NCBI GenBank assembly: GCA_021464245.1
Contig: JADCRB010000030.1
Span: forward strand, 1,515,376-1,579,375
DNA: 64,000 nt
Source of the DNA: Carallia brachiata
Lineage: Eukaryota; Streptophyta; Magnoliopsida; Malpighiales; Rhizophoraceae
Direction of reading: 5' to 3'
This document shows, in pieces, positions 36,815 to 52,118 of this stretch (the first letter of the stretch is position 1; every line of letters begins with the position of its first letter). A model generated the notes under the pieces. The model was not told the origin of the DNA and made no database searches. It worked only from the letters and a program-made list of their open reading frames with translations. A program made the position numbers and the translations under genes.

Positions 36815-39199
36815 GTAATCAATTTTATTCGTTGCACAAAGAGTAGTAAGTGTATGATGACTTTTAAAATTAATTTGGAGAAAACTTATTATAGTGTGGA
36901 TTGGAATTTTTTGGACTCTATTCTCTATACTTTTGATTTTCTTAAAAGGTCAATTTGTCTGGTTATGTATTGTGTTTTTAACACATCTTTGTCAATTCTT
37001 CAAAATAGAGAGAAGCTACCTAGCCTTAAATCCTTGTGTGGCTTACAACAGGGATCCTCTCTCCCTGTATTTATTTGTATTGTGCATGGAGCGATTATTT
37101 CTTCTTATTTAGAGGAAAGTAAGTCGGAGAAAATGGTTGTCTATGAAATGCTCGTCATGGACCTTCCTTATCTCATCTTTTAATTGTAGATGATGTTCTG
37201 CTTTTCTCTAAAGTCACCACAATAGGCTTCTGTTATTTAAGATACCTTAATTGACTTTTGCATGGCCTTTGGTTTCAAAATTAATGATGTTAAATCAAAG
37301 GCTATTGTTTCTCCTTCTGTCTCAAGTACTGTTGTTCGTCAAATTAGGCGTATCAACAAGTTCACCTTCACTGATGATTTAGGACGATATCTAGGAGTGT
37401 CACTACTTCAAGGCCGACCAATAAGGAATACTTACAATTTTTTGGTTTATAAAATCTGACAGTGTCTCTCATTGTGGAAATCGAAGTTATTAAATTTGTT
37501 TGGTTGTATAACACCGGCCCAGAGTTGCCTTTCTTCTATTCCTATTTATGCCATGCGGACGACGTGACTACCTAGTGCTATCTGTGACAAATGAATAGGA
37601 TTATTCGCAGATTTATTTGGGCTACAGATTTTGAAAAGGTGGGTATCCATTTGGTGAATTGAGACGAGATCACTAGAGATAAAAAAAAGGAGGGTGGGTT
37701 AGGCATTCGCTAGACTAGGCTAAATAATATTGTAATGCTTGGCAAGCTCTCATGGGCACTTCTTGGTGATGGTCGCAAGATATAGGTTTCAGTGTTATGG
37801 AGTAAATATTTTTCCTTGCAAGCTTCAAGTCAAATGATTCCTCCTTCTGCCTCTCATACCTGAAGGTCTATTTCTAAAATCTTTAGAATGTTACAGAATG
37901 GTTTTGGCTTTCGAGTTGGTATGGGCAATTGCATTTCTTTGTGGCATGTTCGCTGGGCCTCACCAAAGCCTTTGATTCAAATGATGCCCACTCTCTTCCC
38001 AACTGAGGATCAAGCATTGCTGAGCTCTATTATTCATAATGGAGAGTGGAAGCTTGACGCTATTTCTACCTTTTTACCACCACAAGTGTATAACCTTATT
38101 TCCTCAGTGCTATTACCCCAATATTCTTTTTGTGTTGACACGGTGTCATGGCTGTCCAGTTCAAATGGTGCTCACACTCCTCAGGATCTCTATAGATGGA
38201 TGGTTCAATGCCATGGTAATGATGGCTCGGGCCATATTTGGAATTGGTTGTGGAAGCTCAAAATTCCACAAAAGCTCAAAACTGTTTTGTGGCTTATTTT
38301 AAAATGGAAGTTACTCACTAATGTCAAAAAAGTCAACAGGGAGCTATGTGATGATCCATCTTGTTTCATATGTAAGTTTGGTCTTGAAGATATACTTCAT
38401 GTCTTGCGGGACTGTCATTAAACTTGAGAAGCATGGAAGTCTCTATTTATAGAGGGGGCTCCTATGGATTTCGTCTTTAGTGGCTTATTTGACTGGTTGA
38501 GTTGTTCTCTTTCACACAAGGGCAGAGCTAGACTTCTACCTCATCATGAGTTACTGTTTTTGAGTGCTTGCTAGTTTATCTGGAAAATAAGCAATGAGAG
38601 TGTGTTTCGGGGTAGTAATATTCCTATTGGCCTTTACGTGCGTAGGATCTGCTCCTTCATTATGGATGTGTGTTGTGCGTACGATCCTCTTGGTGAGGTG
38701 GTCTCATCGATTCCTCGTTATATTGGTTGGATTCTTCCTCCTTCTAGTTTTGTTAAGGTTAATACTAATGGCAGCACTCAAAATAACCCTGGGCAAGTAG
38801 GTTTTAAGGGCCTAATATGTTATAAGTTTGTTAACTAGCATAGTGGTTTTGTGGGAACAGCTGGAATTTCAACGAATATGGCGGCAGAGTTGTTGGGTAT
38901 TCGCCGTGGATTGGAACTAACATGGGATTTGAGTAGCTCTCATCCCCTCTCACTTCTTCTAGTTGATATTGTATTCTTCATGCTAGACCCTAACATGCTG
39001 AGTTTTGTCATATATTGTGGGAAGACAATTCATGTACAGATTTCTTTGCCAAAATGAATATTACTATTTCTAGTCAGTCCATCTTGGAACATCCTTCTTA
39101 ACCTTTACTAAGGTTGTTGGATGGTGACAAGCATGGTGTTGTGTTTGTTCGCTATTAGTTTACTTTTTTTGTTTCCTCTGATGTACTAAAAAAAAAAAC
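36815..39199 (+). mobile_element. 5'-truncated, inactive L1-type LINE (RT, zf-RVT, RNase H remnants)
   Basis: Translated pieces in shifting frames follow the order of a plant LINE ORF2. First come an RT motif A relic KINLEKTYYSVDW (about 36863-36901) and PLSLYLFVLCMERL. The polymerase-box relic IVDDVLLFSK is at about 37183-37212. A zinc-finger RT region follows, best preserved in the 177-codon frame 37888-38421 (WNWLWKLKIPQKLKTVLW; C-x2-C...H). The RNase H relic GWILPPSSFVKVNTNGS is at about 38726. An A run at 39188-39198 ends the element. AATTTTAATC flanks it at 36805-36814 and 39200-39209, a probable 10-bp target duplication. Both Asp positions in motif A are changed (Asn, Tyr), and stops and frameshifts are frequent, so it is dead. 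Confidence 0.85.
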
Positions 39200-39209
39200 A
39201 ATTTTAATC

Positions 39210-40341
39210 ACTCCATGTCAAGTTAGACATATGTGGATTCAAAAAATCCACTTTATATTAGATAAGGAAAATCTTTTATTGATTTAGTTTGTCCATAGAT
39301 CTTTTTCCTTAATCAATTTGCTATCATACCCATGCTCTTCTTCACTCTTCTCACTCTCTCTTTCTTTTCCCCTCCCATCAGCCATTCCACCCTACAGATC
39401 AATCTTAATCTATCTAACATTTGCCTTAAAACTTAAACAAAAAAAAAAAAAAACCAAATTGATTTATTTTCACAATCAAAACTATTTAAATTGAAGATCT
39501 TGACTTACAAATCATGCAACGAAGGTAATAGTTTGGTGAGCTTTCGATCAAATTAATGCTACTCTTACTATTTTTACCAATCTTAAACGTGAACTAATCC
39601 CTCTTAAATGTTAAATGTTGTCATTTGATATAATGCTTGCAAACTGAACGGATAGTATCAGACTCTTTTAGGGCAACACTTAACGCACTACCATTGGTGT
39701 GAAGTGGTCATGGAATGATATGTATCATTAGATGCAAAATATATATTAAATTAAAAAAATAAATAAATCATAAAATATTATTAAATAGATTGTGTGTCTC
39801 TCGTATGTTTCATTTAGTCAAGCTCAAGATAGTATATATAAACACATATTTTTTTATACGTCACGCAAATAAAAATGCGAAATTTCCCACATAAATAATT
39901 TTGCAATTAATGCAAGAATCTGTATTACCTCCTATGTTTATTTTATCTTTCTATTTTGAACTGTTTGTTTTATTATTTTTACTGATTTTTAATGTAATTT
40001 ATTTATAATCTTATATCATATATTTTTATTTTATTATTTTCATTTCAAGTAAATCCACTTATTGTTAGAATTGAAAGTGTGTTATACTTCAAAAAAAATT
40101 TAGCTAAATTAAAAATTCCCTTATTTTATGTTTTTTTCCCGCAAGCCTTTTGTCCAAAGTGTAATGCTTTTAGAATACACAAAATTCAAAATTATCAAAG
40201 GAGAAAGTGTGGCATTTATCAAAAAGAAACAGTGTCCGCTATTATTTAATTCGTTGTCCACTAAATTTCTTGATGGTTAGAAAATATAGAAAATTAAGTA
40301 CAACTCGCTTATACATATGTCTCTTGACCTATATGAGGGAT
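39210..40341. other. Intergenic, AT-rich; nothing recognised
   Basis: No coding region or clear repeat structure beyond A/T-rich low complexity (A run near 39440-39453). Confidence 0.4.
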
Positions 40342-40960
40342 TAGAGCTGTAAATAAACTAAACGTTCGTTAAAATTTTAATGGTTCAATTCATTAGAGTT
40401 TGATTGATTTGTTAATTTCCTTAATCAAACACTACTCAACCCTCAATTTTAAATTCATTTATTTAACAAGTCAAGTTTGAACAAATGTAAGGTCGTCTCC
40501 TTAAAGTTTTGAACAGTTTTTTTAAAAATCGATAAATATATTATCTAAAACTCTTTTAAAGCTTAATAAATGTATTGCCTAAAACTTATTTAAAGTTTGT
40601 GAATGTATCATTAGAAGTTTATTTGAACCAAACTAATTTGATTTTTATGATCTTAATATAGTGGAGTTTTTATTTTGATGATAGAGGTTTTGATCTGTGA
40701 AGAAGAAGAGATATTTTTTAGTTGTTCTAGAGCTAAGTTAGATATAGAGCCGAACTTGAGTTTGATATTAAATTTAAACTCAATTTATTTTTAACATAAT
40801 CAAAAAAAAATTATAAATTAGTTGAGGCTGAACTCTATAAAATTTTATCAAGTCAATAGTAAATTTAAGAATTGAAACTCGATTCAAACTCGGATAAATT
40901 CTACAAAGTCAAATTTGAACAAGATAAAGTTCGACTTGACTTGTTTAATTTGCAACTCTA
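40342..40960. mobile_element. Non-autonomous element with 'TAGAGCTGTAAA' inverted ends (619 bp)
   Basis: The left end TAGAGCTGTAAATAAACTAA pairs with the right end, whose reverse complement begins TAGAGTTGCAAATTAAACAA. The interior repeats degenerate AAACTCGA/GAGTTTGA motifs and resembles the cluster at 8178-9265. The ends fit the hAT-type TAGGGCTGTAAACGAAC pattern (family recall). No 8-bp target duplication is visible. Confidence 0.55.
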
Positions 40961-41380
40961 TAAAAAGCCAATTTTTGAGGAATAAGTACACTTTTAATTT
41001 TGTGAATCGATGATCGCTCTTGCACTTAACTCAAGTAAAAAATTTACGTTTCTGTTACATTTTCTAAGGTTTTTTTTTTTAAAAAAAAAAGGATCAGACT
41101 TGTTTCTTTGCGTAGAATCTTTTTATCTATTTTAATATTATTTTTTGCTACGAATAAGCAGTGTTTTACAGCTTGATGTCATATTCTTTCACTAAATCCT
41201 CCTCTCACATCAACATGTTTACTTTTATTTCCCCCTTTTTTTGGGTAGACTAGGGCACAAGTACAACCTTTGCTATACAACTTAATGAAGCTCCAGAAAG
41301 AGTATTTTTGGACATTGGTGCAACGTAAGAGGTAAAATATTAGCGTAAATCAAAATGATATGATCTGTTACGGACAGAAT

Positions 41381-41411
<31 letters not shown>

Positions 41412-42750
41412 GATTGTATGATCATTTTAATATTATTTTAAAATTAAAATGTAGTCATGTAATAGAGTTTAATTGAGAAAGAGATAGTTGTTAAAAAAAA
41501 AAAAAAAAAGAGGGAGAAAGAGAACAATAATCTTAAAAGGGAATTTTGATAATTAACTTTCAAATGAACTTGGCAAGCTATTCAGTGCAGTAATTGCACT
41601 CTGATTTACGATCTGAAGACTATTTGATTCTTTTTTTAACCAATAAACAATAAGTAACACTAAATAACTTTATATAGGTAGTAACAAGTAACTATATAAT
41701 CTAATTTAATAGTATTTGACAATTTTTTTATTTTTACTTTTTTATAAATTTAATTATCTAATAATTCATATTACTTTACAACTACTTTGAAGTTACTTAA
41801 ATCAAGCTACCGAATTTTCTTCCTTAATATTAAACCAAAGCAATACTCCCTTCCGTATTTCCCAAGTAGTGGGGCCTTAAACTGGGCATACTTAGAATTT
41901 CCATGATTTGATCAGCTCATGTGGAATGACTTATCATAATGAAGCTGATTGCTAGCTAATGGTCATAAACATTAGACAACTACAGCGAACTTTTTTTGTT
42001 GTTCCGCAAAAAAGAATTAGGAAAAATTATGAGATTAATTAGTACTGGCCCGACTGTAACAAAATTTTAGTAAGTTCTACTTCGATCCACATTTGACCTC
42101 CCTAGCTTCAATATTTGACGCAAGTCATTTTGTCATATATATGTGAAGACTGTAAAGTTCTAAATACATGCATAATGGGTCTCATGTATGGACTTTGATC
42201 CAGCTGTTGCATGATGTGTTAAGAGGAAAAAAAAAACTTAAAAGGTACTTGCTATGTTTGCACACCCATTTTAGAAAGCAATAAATATTTAATTTTTTAT
42301 ATCACAGAATTGAGTTTCACCTTTTTTTTTTAACTGGGCCATGCTTAATTTTTTTTTCTCTAGTATTAAGTTAAGTTAATTCCCTTTAAATTTTAGTCAA
42401 ATGAAAAAATCTTCTGATAAAATTACTCTCTCTACCTTTGGTAATGTCTAGCTAATTGATCTTCTGTTACATATGAATTTGATGGTGGTTCTAGAAAGCT
42501 TGACCCATTGATGCACTGCCACATACAATAATGTAAAATCGGGGCTTAACAATTTCTACGCCTGTGTGTTTAATCCAAGAAAAAACGGTTCAAAAATGAA
42601 GGGGCAATTTCTGTTTATATTTGCTCAAGACAAAATAATGTTTTTTTTTTTTTGAACAAGACAAAATAATGTTAAAAACGAATAATGGCATGTCAAAAAT
42701 ATATATATATTTTTTAATAGTTTGAGTAGTCACTAACTTTATTAATAAAA
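40961..42750. other. Intergenic, AT-rich; microsatellite only
   Basis: No gene is supported. An (AT)n tract lies at about 41387-41411. Several A and T runs are scattered through the stretch. Confidence 0.4.
41387..41411. repeat. (AT)n microsatellite
   Basis: About twelve uninterrupted AT units. Confidence 0.9.
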
Positions 42751-43169
42751 AATGTGGTCAGAATTTGACTCCCACTAACTCTTCTTCTCTTCTCCCTTGT
42801 ATTGATTTAACTCTTCCTCAAGATCCAAAAAAAAAAAAAAACTATATAGAACCACGATCGCATGATCAAAGCTTGCTGTATGTGATAAAGCTTGCTGCAT
42901 GTGATAAATTAATAAGTTTCATATAAAAAGAAAAAATGTCAAACATGTAAGCTTTTGTCATGTGGCATACGAACAACCACAAAGAAGAGGAGTCATCCTC
43001 TTCGGTTTTGTAGCTTTTTCTTGTTAGTCCTTGGCCGCTTTGGTCCACCACCGCATGTATATCTTCACAATGTTCTTAACTAAGAATGTGGTCCAAGTTT
43101 AATGTGGTCCAAGTTTAACTCTCACCAACTCTTTTTCTTTTCTCCCTTGTATTGATTTAACTCTTCACG

Positions 43170-43200
<31 letters not shown>

Positions 43201-43730
43201 ACCACGATCGCATGTTCAAAGCTTGCTGCATGTGATAAATTAGTAAGTTTTGTATTAAAAGAAAGACTGTTAAACATGTAACTCCCTTTTCTTATGTGGC
43301 GTACAGACAACTGCAAAGAAGAGGAGTCATCCTCTTCGGCTTTGTAGCTTTTTCTTGTTAGTCCTTGGCCGCCTTGGTCCACCACCGCATGTATATCCTC
43401 ACAATGTTCTTAACTAAAAATGTGGTCCGAGTTTAACTCTCACCAACTCTTTTTCTCTTCTCCCTTGTATTGATTATATATATATATATATATATATATA
43501 GAGAAAGAGAGAACCACAATCACAAGTTCAAAGCTTGCTGCAAGTGATAAATTAGTAAGTTTCGTATGAAAAGAAAGACTGTTAAACATGTAACTCCCTT
43601 TTCTCATGTGGCATACAGACAATCGCAAAGAAGATGAGTCATCCTCTTTGGCTTTGTAGCTTTTTTCTCGTTAGTCCTTGGCCGCCTTGGTCCACCACCG
43701 CATGTATATCCTCACAATGTTCTTGACCAA
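42751..43730. repeat. Threefold tandem repeat, units of about 314-333 bp, upstream of DWF4
   Basis: Units are about 42751-43100, 43101-43418 and 43419-43730. Each runs: ATGTGGTC(C), an AACTCTTTTTCT/CTCCCTTGTATTGATT block, a simple-sequence stretch, ACCACGATCGCATG-like, CAAAGCTTGCTGCA, TGATAAATTA, AAACATGTAA, GAAGAGGAGTCATCCTCTTC, TAGCTTTTTCTTGTTAGTCC, TTGGCCGCCTTGGTCCACCA, CCGCATGTATATC and TCACAATGTTCTT. The marker CCGCATGTAT lies at 43051, 43384 and 43698. Units two and three carry (TA)n, with (GA)n in unit two. The block ends about 680 bp before the DWF4 ATG. Confidence 0.9.
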
Positions 43731-47894
<4,164 letters not shown>

Positions 47895-49124
47895 AAACAA
47901 ACAAGACAATTCCATATATATATCCATTATCGTTCAGAACCAGCCCCTCTCCCTCATTCTTAGCCTCAGCCTTTGGCCGACCTCGCATGTTGGATATATA
48001 TATAGATAGGTACAGAACAAATGTCCCTTGGATTTTCCAACGGCCATAGAGTAAGACGTTCTATGACGGTATTATATATAGCAGCTCACATGAAGAAATT
48101 GAAGTACAGAGATCCTCCTAGGACCACAATCCAACCCGTCATTTTCTCTTCTCTCTGTCTTCCTACCCTGTAAATTTTTATTCTTCTCTTGGTTCCTCTC
48201 CGTGTTGAGACCAGGGGATTTAGCTATTCATTTATATAGCATTTATGTTCGAATTTTCACACGGTGAAATTCTCTTGCATTAGCACCCTTGCGTCGGCAC
48301 TAGCTTCAGTATTGCAAGTGGGGAATCATCTTGCACACAATAGCATGTGGGAATACCTAGGAGAAAAAAAAATATGGCATTTATGTAAAAACTTTGGTTT
48401 TCCTTTTATGCACTTCTCTTCTGTTAATGTCCGGTACAGAGATGAGCTCTAGCAAATTTATTGATTTTCATGTACGTACGCGCGCATCATTTCGTTTTAT
48501 GTAAATTGTGTTGATTATTTATTATTAGATTTTTTCTTTTTATTAATTAATTTTAACTGAGACTTTAGTATATGAGCACTAATTAGCAATTAAATCCTCT
48601 CACTTGTCACATGGACTACAGGGGTGCACTTGGTTGGACCCTACTATTTACCAATATAATGCGAAACCATAGGTCCTCCCATGGCTTTCTAGGAAAGTGA
48701 TACTTTTGCTGCATGCTGGTCAGCGACCAAAATAGAATTTTAATCTGATGCCAGAAGCAAATAAAGGCTTTTTTGTCGGAGGGCTGTCCCCGTTTCTACT
48801 TTCTAATTCCCGTTGTTAATTGGTGAGCATTCTTTGATTTATATGATTGTTCGTGGCCGCCCATTGTCCTCACGGCTCTAGTGGCTAAACTTCTTTTCCA
48901 AATGAGTAATAATTGCTTTAAAATAGTCTCAACAATTTTGGTTCAAGGAAGAGTGGGGTTCTTTTACCTTTCCATAGCAAAAACCAAACCTTTATATTTA
49001 TATGTTTTGGTATGACCATTTTTTTTTTTTTGAACACTTTGATATGACCAATTTATTCAACTAAAGAGAGCACTTGTCAATTTAGAAGCGTCAACTGCAT
49101 CATATCAAGTCATTTAGGATTCAA
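47895..49124. other. DWF4 3' flank; no further gene
   Basis: The likely DWF4 3'UTR occupies the first few hundred bases. A stretch CATGTACGTACGCGCGCATCA lies near 48469. No coding region is supported. Confidence 0.45.
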
Positions 49125-50015
49125 AGGAAGAATAGTTAATTTGGTACTAGGGATTGTTATGATGCGCTTTCCTGATATAGTATGCCAAGAGCAATTCCAC
49201 CTCCTTCGTTGCTTGGTTGGTCTCAATCTGAGCATTTCGTGCTCTGTTTGTGGGCTTTAGTACTCCTTGGTGGGTTCAGTGGGGGCTCCTGTCCCCTTCG
49301 ATTAATCTTAATTGCTACGTTCTAGTGGTTGGTGTAGGTGGTTGCTTCAATCGGGGTTTCTTCTTTCACGTTGTGCCTGGTTTAGTGTTGGGTGTCCCGA
49401 AGGTCTCCCCCGCCTTCGATGGCAAGAGAAAGGTGTTTTTGGGTTCCGAGGGTCATCGTGTATAATATGACGTTCTTCCCATCAGTCTTTGTTCAGTCAC
49501 TGATCACCGTCTTTTGGTCTGCCTCCTCTGTCTTGCTTACACGTGCCCTGCAGTGTTTTGTTGTTGTATGCGCTCTGTGTTTGCGCTTGGCGTGTAACCA
49601 GTTGTGGGTTGAGTTCCAACTGCCGACGGCCCTTCAGACCTAACCTTTTTTCCCAGTGGTCGAGGGTACTACCGCCTATGGGCTATGTAAGGCCAAATAC
49701 GATGGTCTCTTTGGTGTCCATTTCAGTCTTCTTTGCAAGTCTATCTCCCAAGCTATGGGTCTGGGTCGAGTCGATCAGTGTACTGCGAGGTTCTTGTAGG
49801 GCTTCTGGTTCGAGTTGGGCTTGTGCTAGGCATTGTTATGTATGTATGTTTGTATGGCTTTAATGGTCTTGTAAAGTTGCCGTGGGCTTTTTTTTTTTTA
49901 AGGACTGATCCTCCTTGTAACTCATTTGTTTTTTTTTTGTTTTTGACATATCCTTGTACCTAATTTAGTTATCAATGATATGAACTTTTCCTTTGATTAA
50001 AAAAAAAAAAAAGTG
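49125..50015 (+). mobile_element. 5'-truncated LINE 3' end with A tail and 13-bp target duplication
   Basis: A GC-rich block of about 890 bp ends CAATGATATGAACTTTTCCT, TTGATT and then a 14-base A run. ATTTAGGATTCAA occurs on both sides (49112-49124 and 50016-50028), a clear target-site duplication. The last 150 bases are T-rich, with CTTGTACCTAATTTAGTTAT. The 3' end resembles that of the opposite-strand insertion at 56936-57763. No intact coding region remains and open frames inside it are incidental. Confidence 0.75.
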
Positions 50016-50360
50016 ATTTAGGATTCAAGTCCCATTGATATACAACTATTTTTCGTGTTTAGATTTTTGGGTTAAACTTTGATTCCCAAAGTTAGGGGTC
50101 AACGTGCAGAATGTCTACTTTCTTCTTTTTTTTTTTTTAAAAAAAAGTGTTTTCTTTTGTAATTTGATTAGGAAATTTATTAAATTATAAATTATGTTAA
50201 AAGAGATTGTTATGTTCTCTTGGTAAGTGTATGGTCAAAATTAAAACTTACAAAAAATTTGAAAAAGTGGAAGTCGAACCTCTAAACTGCACCTAAAAAT
50301 TTTGTTTGTTTGGCTAAACAAGTTAAGTTCGGGTGATTTGAAACATAAGAATTTCAAGAA

Positions 50361-51359
50361 TAGGGTCTATTTAGTTTTGTTATTGATAGTTATTGTTACT
50401 ATTGTTGATTATTGATTGTTGTTCTTAATTGTTATTACTGATAAAAAAATAAAATTGAGTATTCAGTTAAATTAATAATAATTAATTGTTATGAAAATAG
50501 TAATTTTTTTTATTACTATTGTTGATTATTGATTGTTATTTCTGATTGTTATTACTGATAAAAAAATAAAATTGAGTATTCGGTCAAATTAATAATAATT
50601 AATTGTTATGAAAATAGTAAATATTATGTTTATATTTTATTTTAATAGATAATTTTTTTAACTCTATTTAATATAAACTAATCTTGTAACGTATTTATAA
50701 ATAAAAATTTGTGTGAGTTGAAAACAACTACAATTATAATAATATATATATATATAAAATCTTGATTGTTATTTACACAAAAAAAAAACAAATATTATTA
50801 TTGTGCACGAAAGAATAACATCATTTTTTGCTATTTAAGCTACTGTTTACGCAACAAAAAATATTGTTTTCAATTTTTAAAATATTATGCTGAAAAAATA
50901 ACATTATTTTTACTGTATAAGTTGATAAAAAAAAATTCTTGTCATTTAAGACAAAAAAAAATTAACATGATACGAAAAAATTTAAGATTATCATTTTTTA
51001 TTAATTTTTTATCATTAAAATAATAATAAAACGTTAGTTTTATTAAAAATAATTAAACTATTTTCTAAAGTGGGCCCTCCATATTGTCTTTTTCTCTCCC
51101 ATGCTCCTGGCTTTCTCTTGGATCTCTCTTTTGTTCGCTGGGTAACTTTATGACCGGAGGTTAATTTTGGTTAAAAAAATTCCAATTAGCTGCCAGATTC
51201 TCTCTAAAGTCGGTATGAGCTACTTTTATCAATAGCTACTGATTTGGGAAAAAAATAACTTTAACAACAACAAAAAAATTTTACCAAATACTTCAACTAC
51301 TATTTTTTACAACAGTAACAACAAAAGTGCTTTCTATCGATAAAACCAAATCACCCCTA
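50361..51359. mobile_element. Non-autonomous element with TAGGG-type inverted ends (999 bp)
   Basis: The left end TAGGGTCTATTTAGTTTTGT pairs with the right end, whose reverse complement begins TAGGGGTGATTTGGTTTTAT. Both continue with (T)GATAG and then TTGTTACT(A/G)TTG. The interior is very AT-rich and contains a 117-bp tandem duplication. No transposase and no clear target duplication are visible. Confidence 0.55.
50396..50629. repeat. Nearly identical 117-bp tandem duplication
   Basis: Units begin TTACTATTGTTGATTATTGA at 50396 and 50513 and differ at only a few bases over their length. Confidence 0.9.
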
Positions 51360-52087
51360 AATGTTTAAACTCCTATTACCGGACGTCACTTCGGAACTTA
51401 AAATCTCTTTCTTAGTTGAGTAAAATGTCACAATTATAAGGCGACAAATTTAGATAATAGGATACGTAATTATATTCATTGACATTAATGATTTACAAAT
51501 TGATAAATCGAATGAGTGACTTATTTTATTTTAATCCATTCGATTCAATAAACAGAATTACAATAAAAGTGTCAGATCGTATTTTTTCATTAGGAGTTTA
51601 CTAATAATGTGGTGCATCACAAAAGTAACTCTTTTTTCTTCCCGTAAACGTCACATTTTCCTTTCACAAATTTGAAGGTGGGATCCTAAAATAATTGTCT
51701 AGGTCATTAATTACTAAGATGCCTCTATGGAGATGCATCATTTCGCGTCCCTTTATCACAATTTGTCGATCCAAAAACTCTTTGTCATAGCATTACTTCC
51801 ATTTTATTTTTCGAGTAAATTCAAAATTTTTGTCCATAAAACAACACCCATTCCTTTGTTTCTTGTTTTTTTATTGTATTAAGGTATATAAAATGGATAA
51901 TTATCCCTGATTCTATAAACGATTTCTCATTTCATTCAACAAATTTCAATATAAGACCTTTATTTGCAAATTTCAATTTCTTAAAGCAAGAATAGACAGT
52001 GAATTAATGCTTCCAAGTCGACGCAAAATGGGGTTAAATCACTTCGCAGTTCCATAAAATTAATATATTATCGTTTTTCCAGCTTAT

Positions 52088-52118
<31 letters not shown>

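Noticed and set aside
49250..49963. Several overlapping open frames of 71-106 codons
   Set aside because: They lie inside the LINE 3' region, where higher GC content gives chance open frames.
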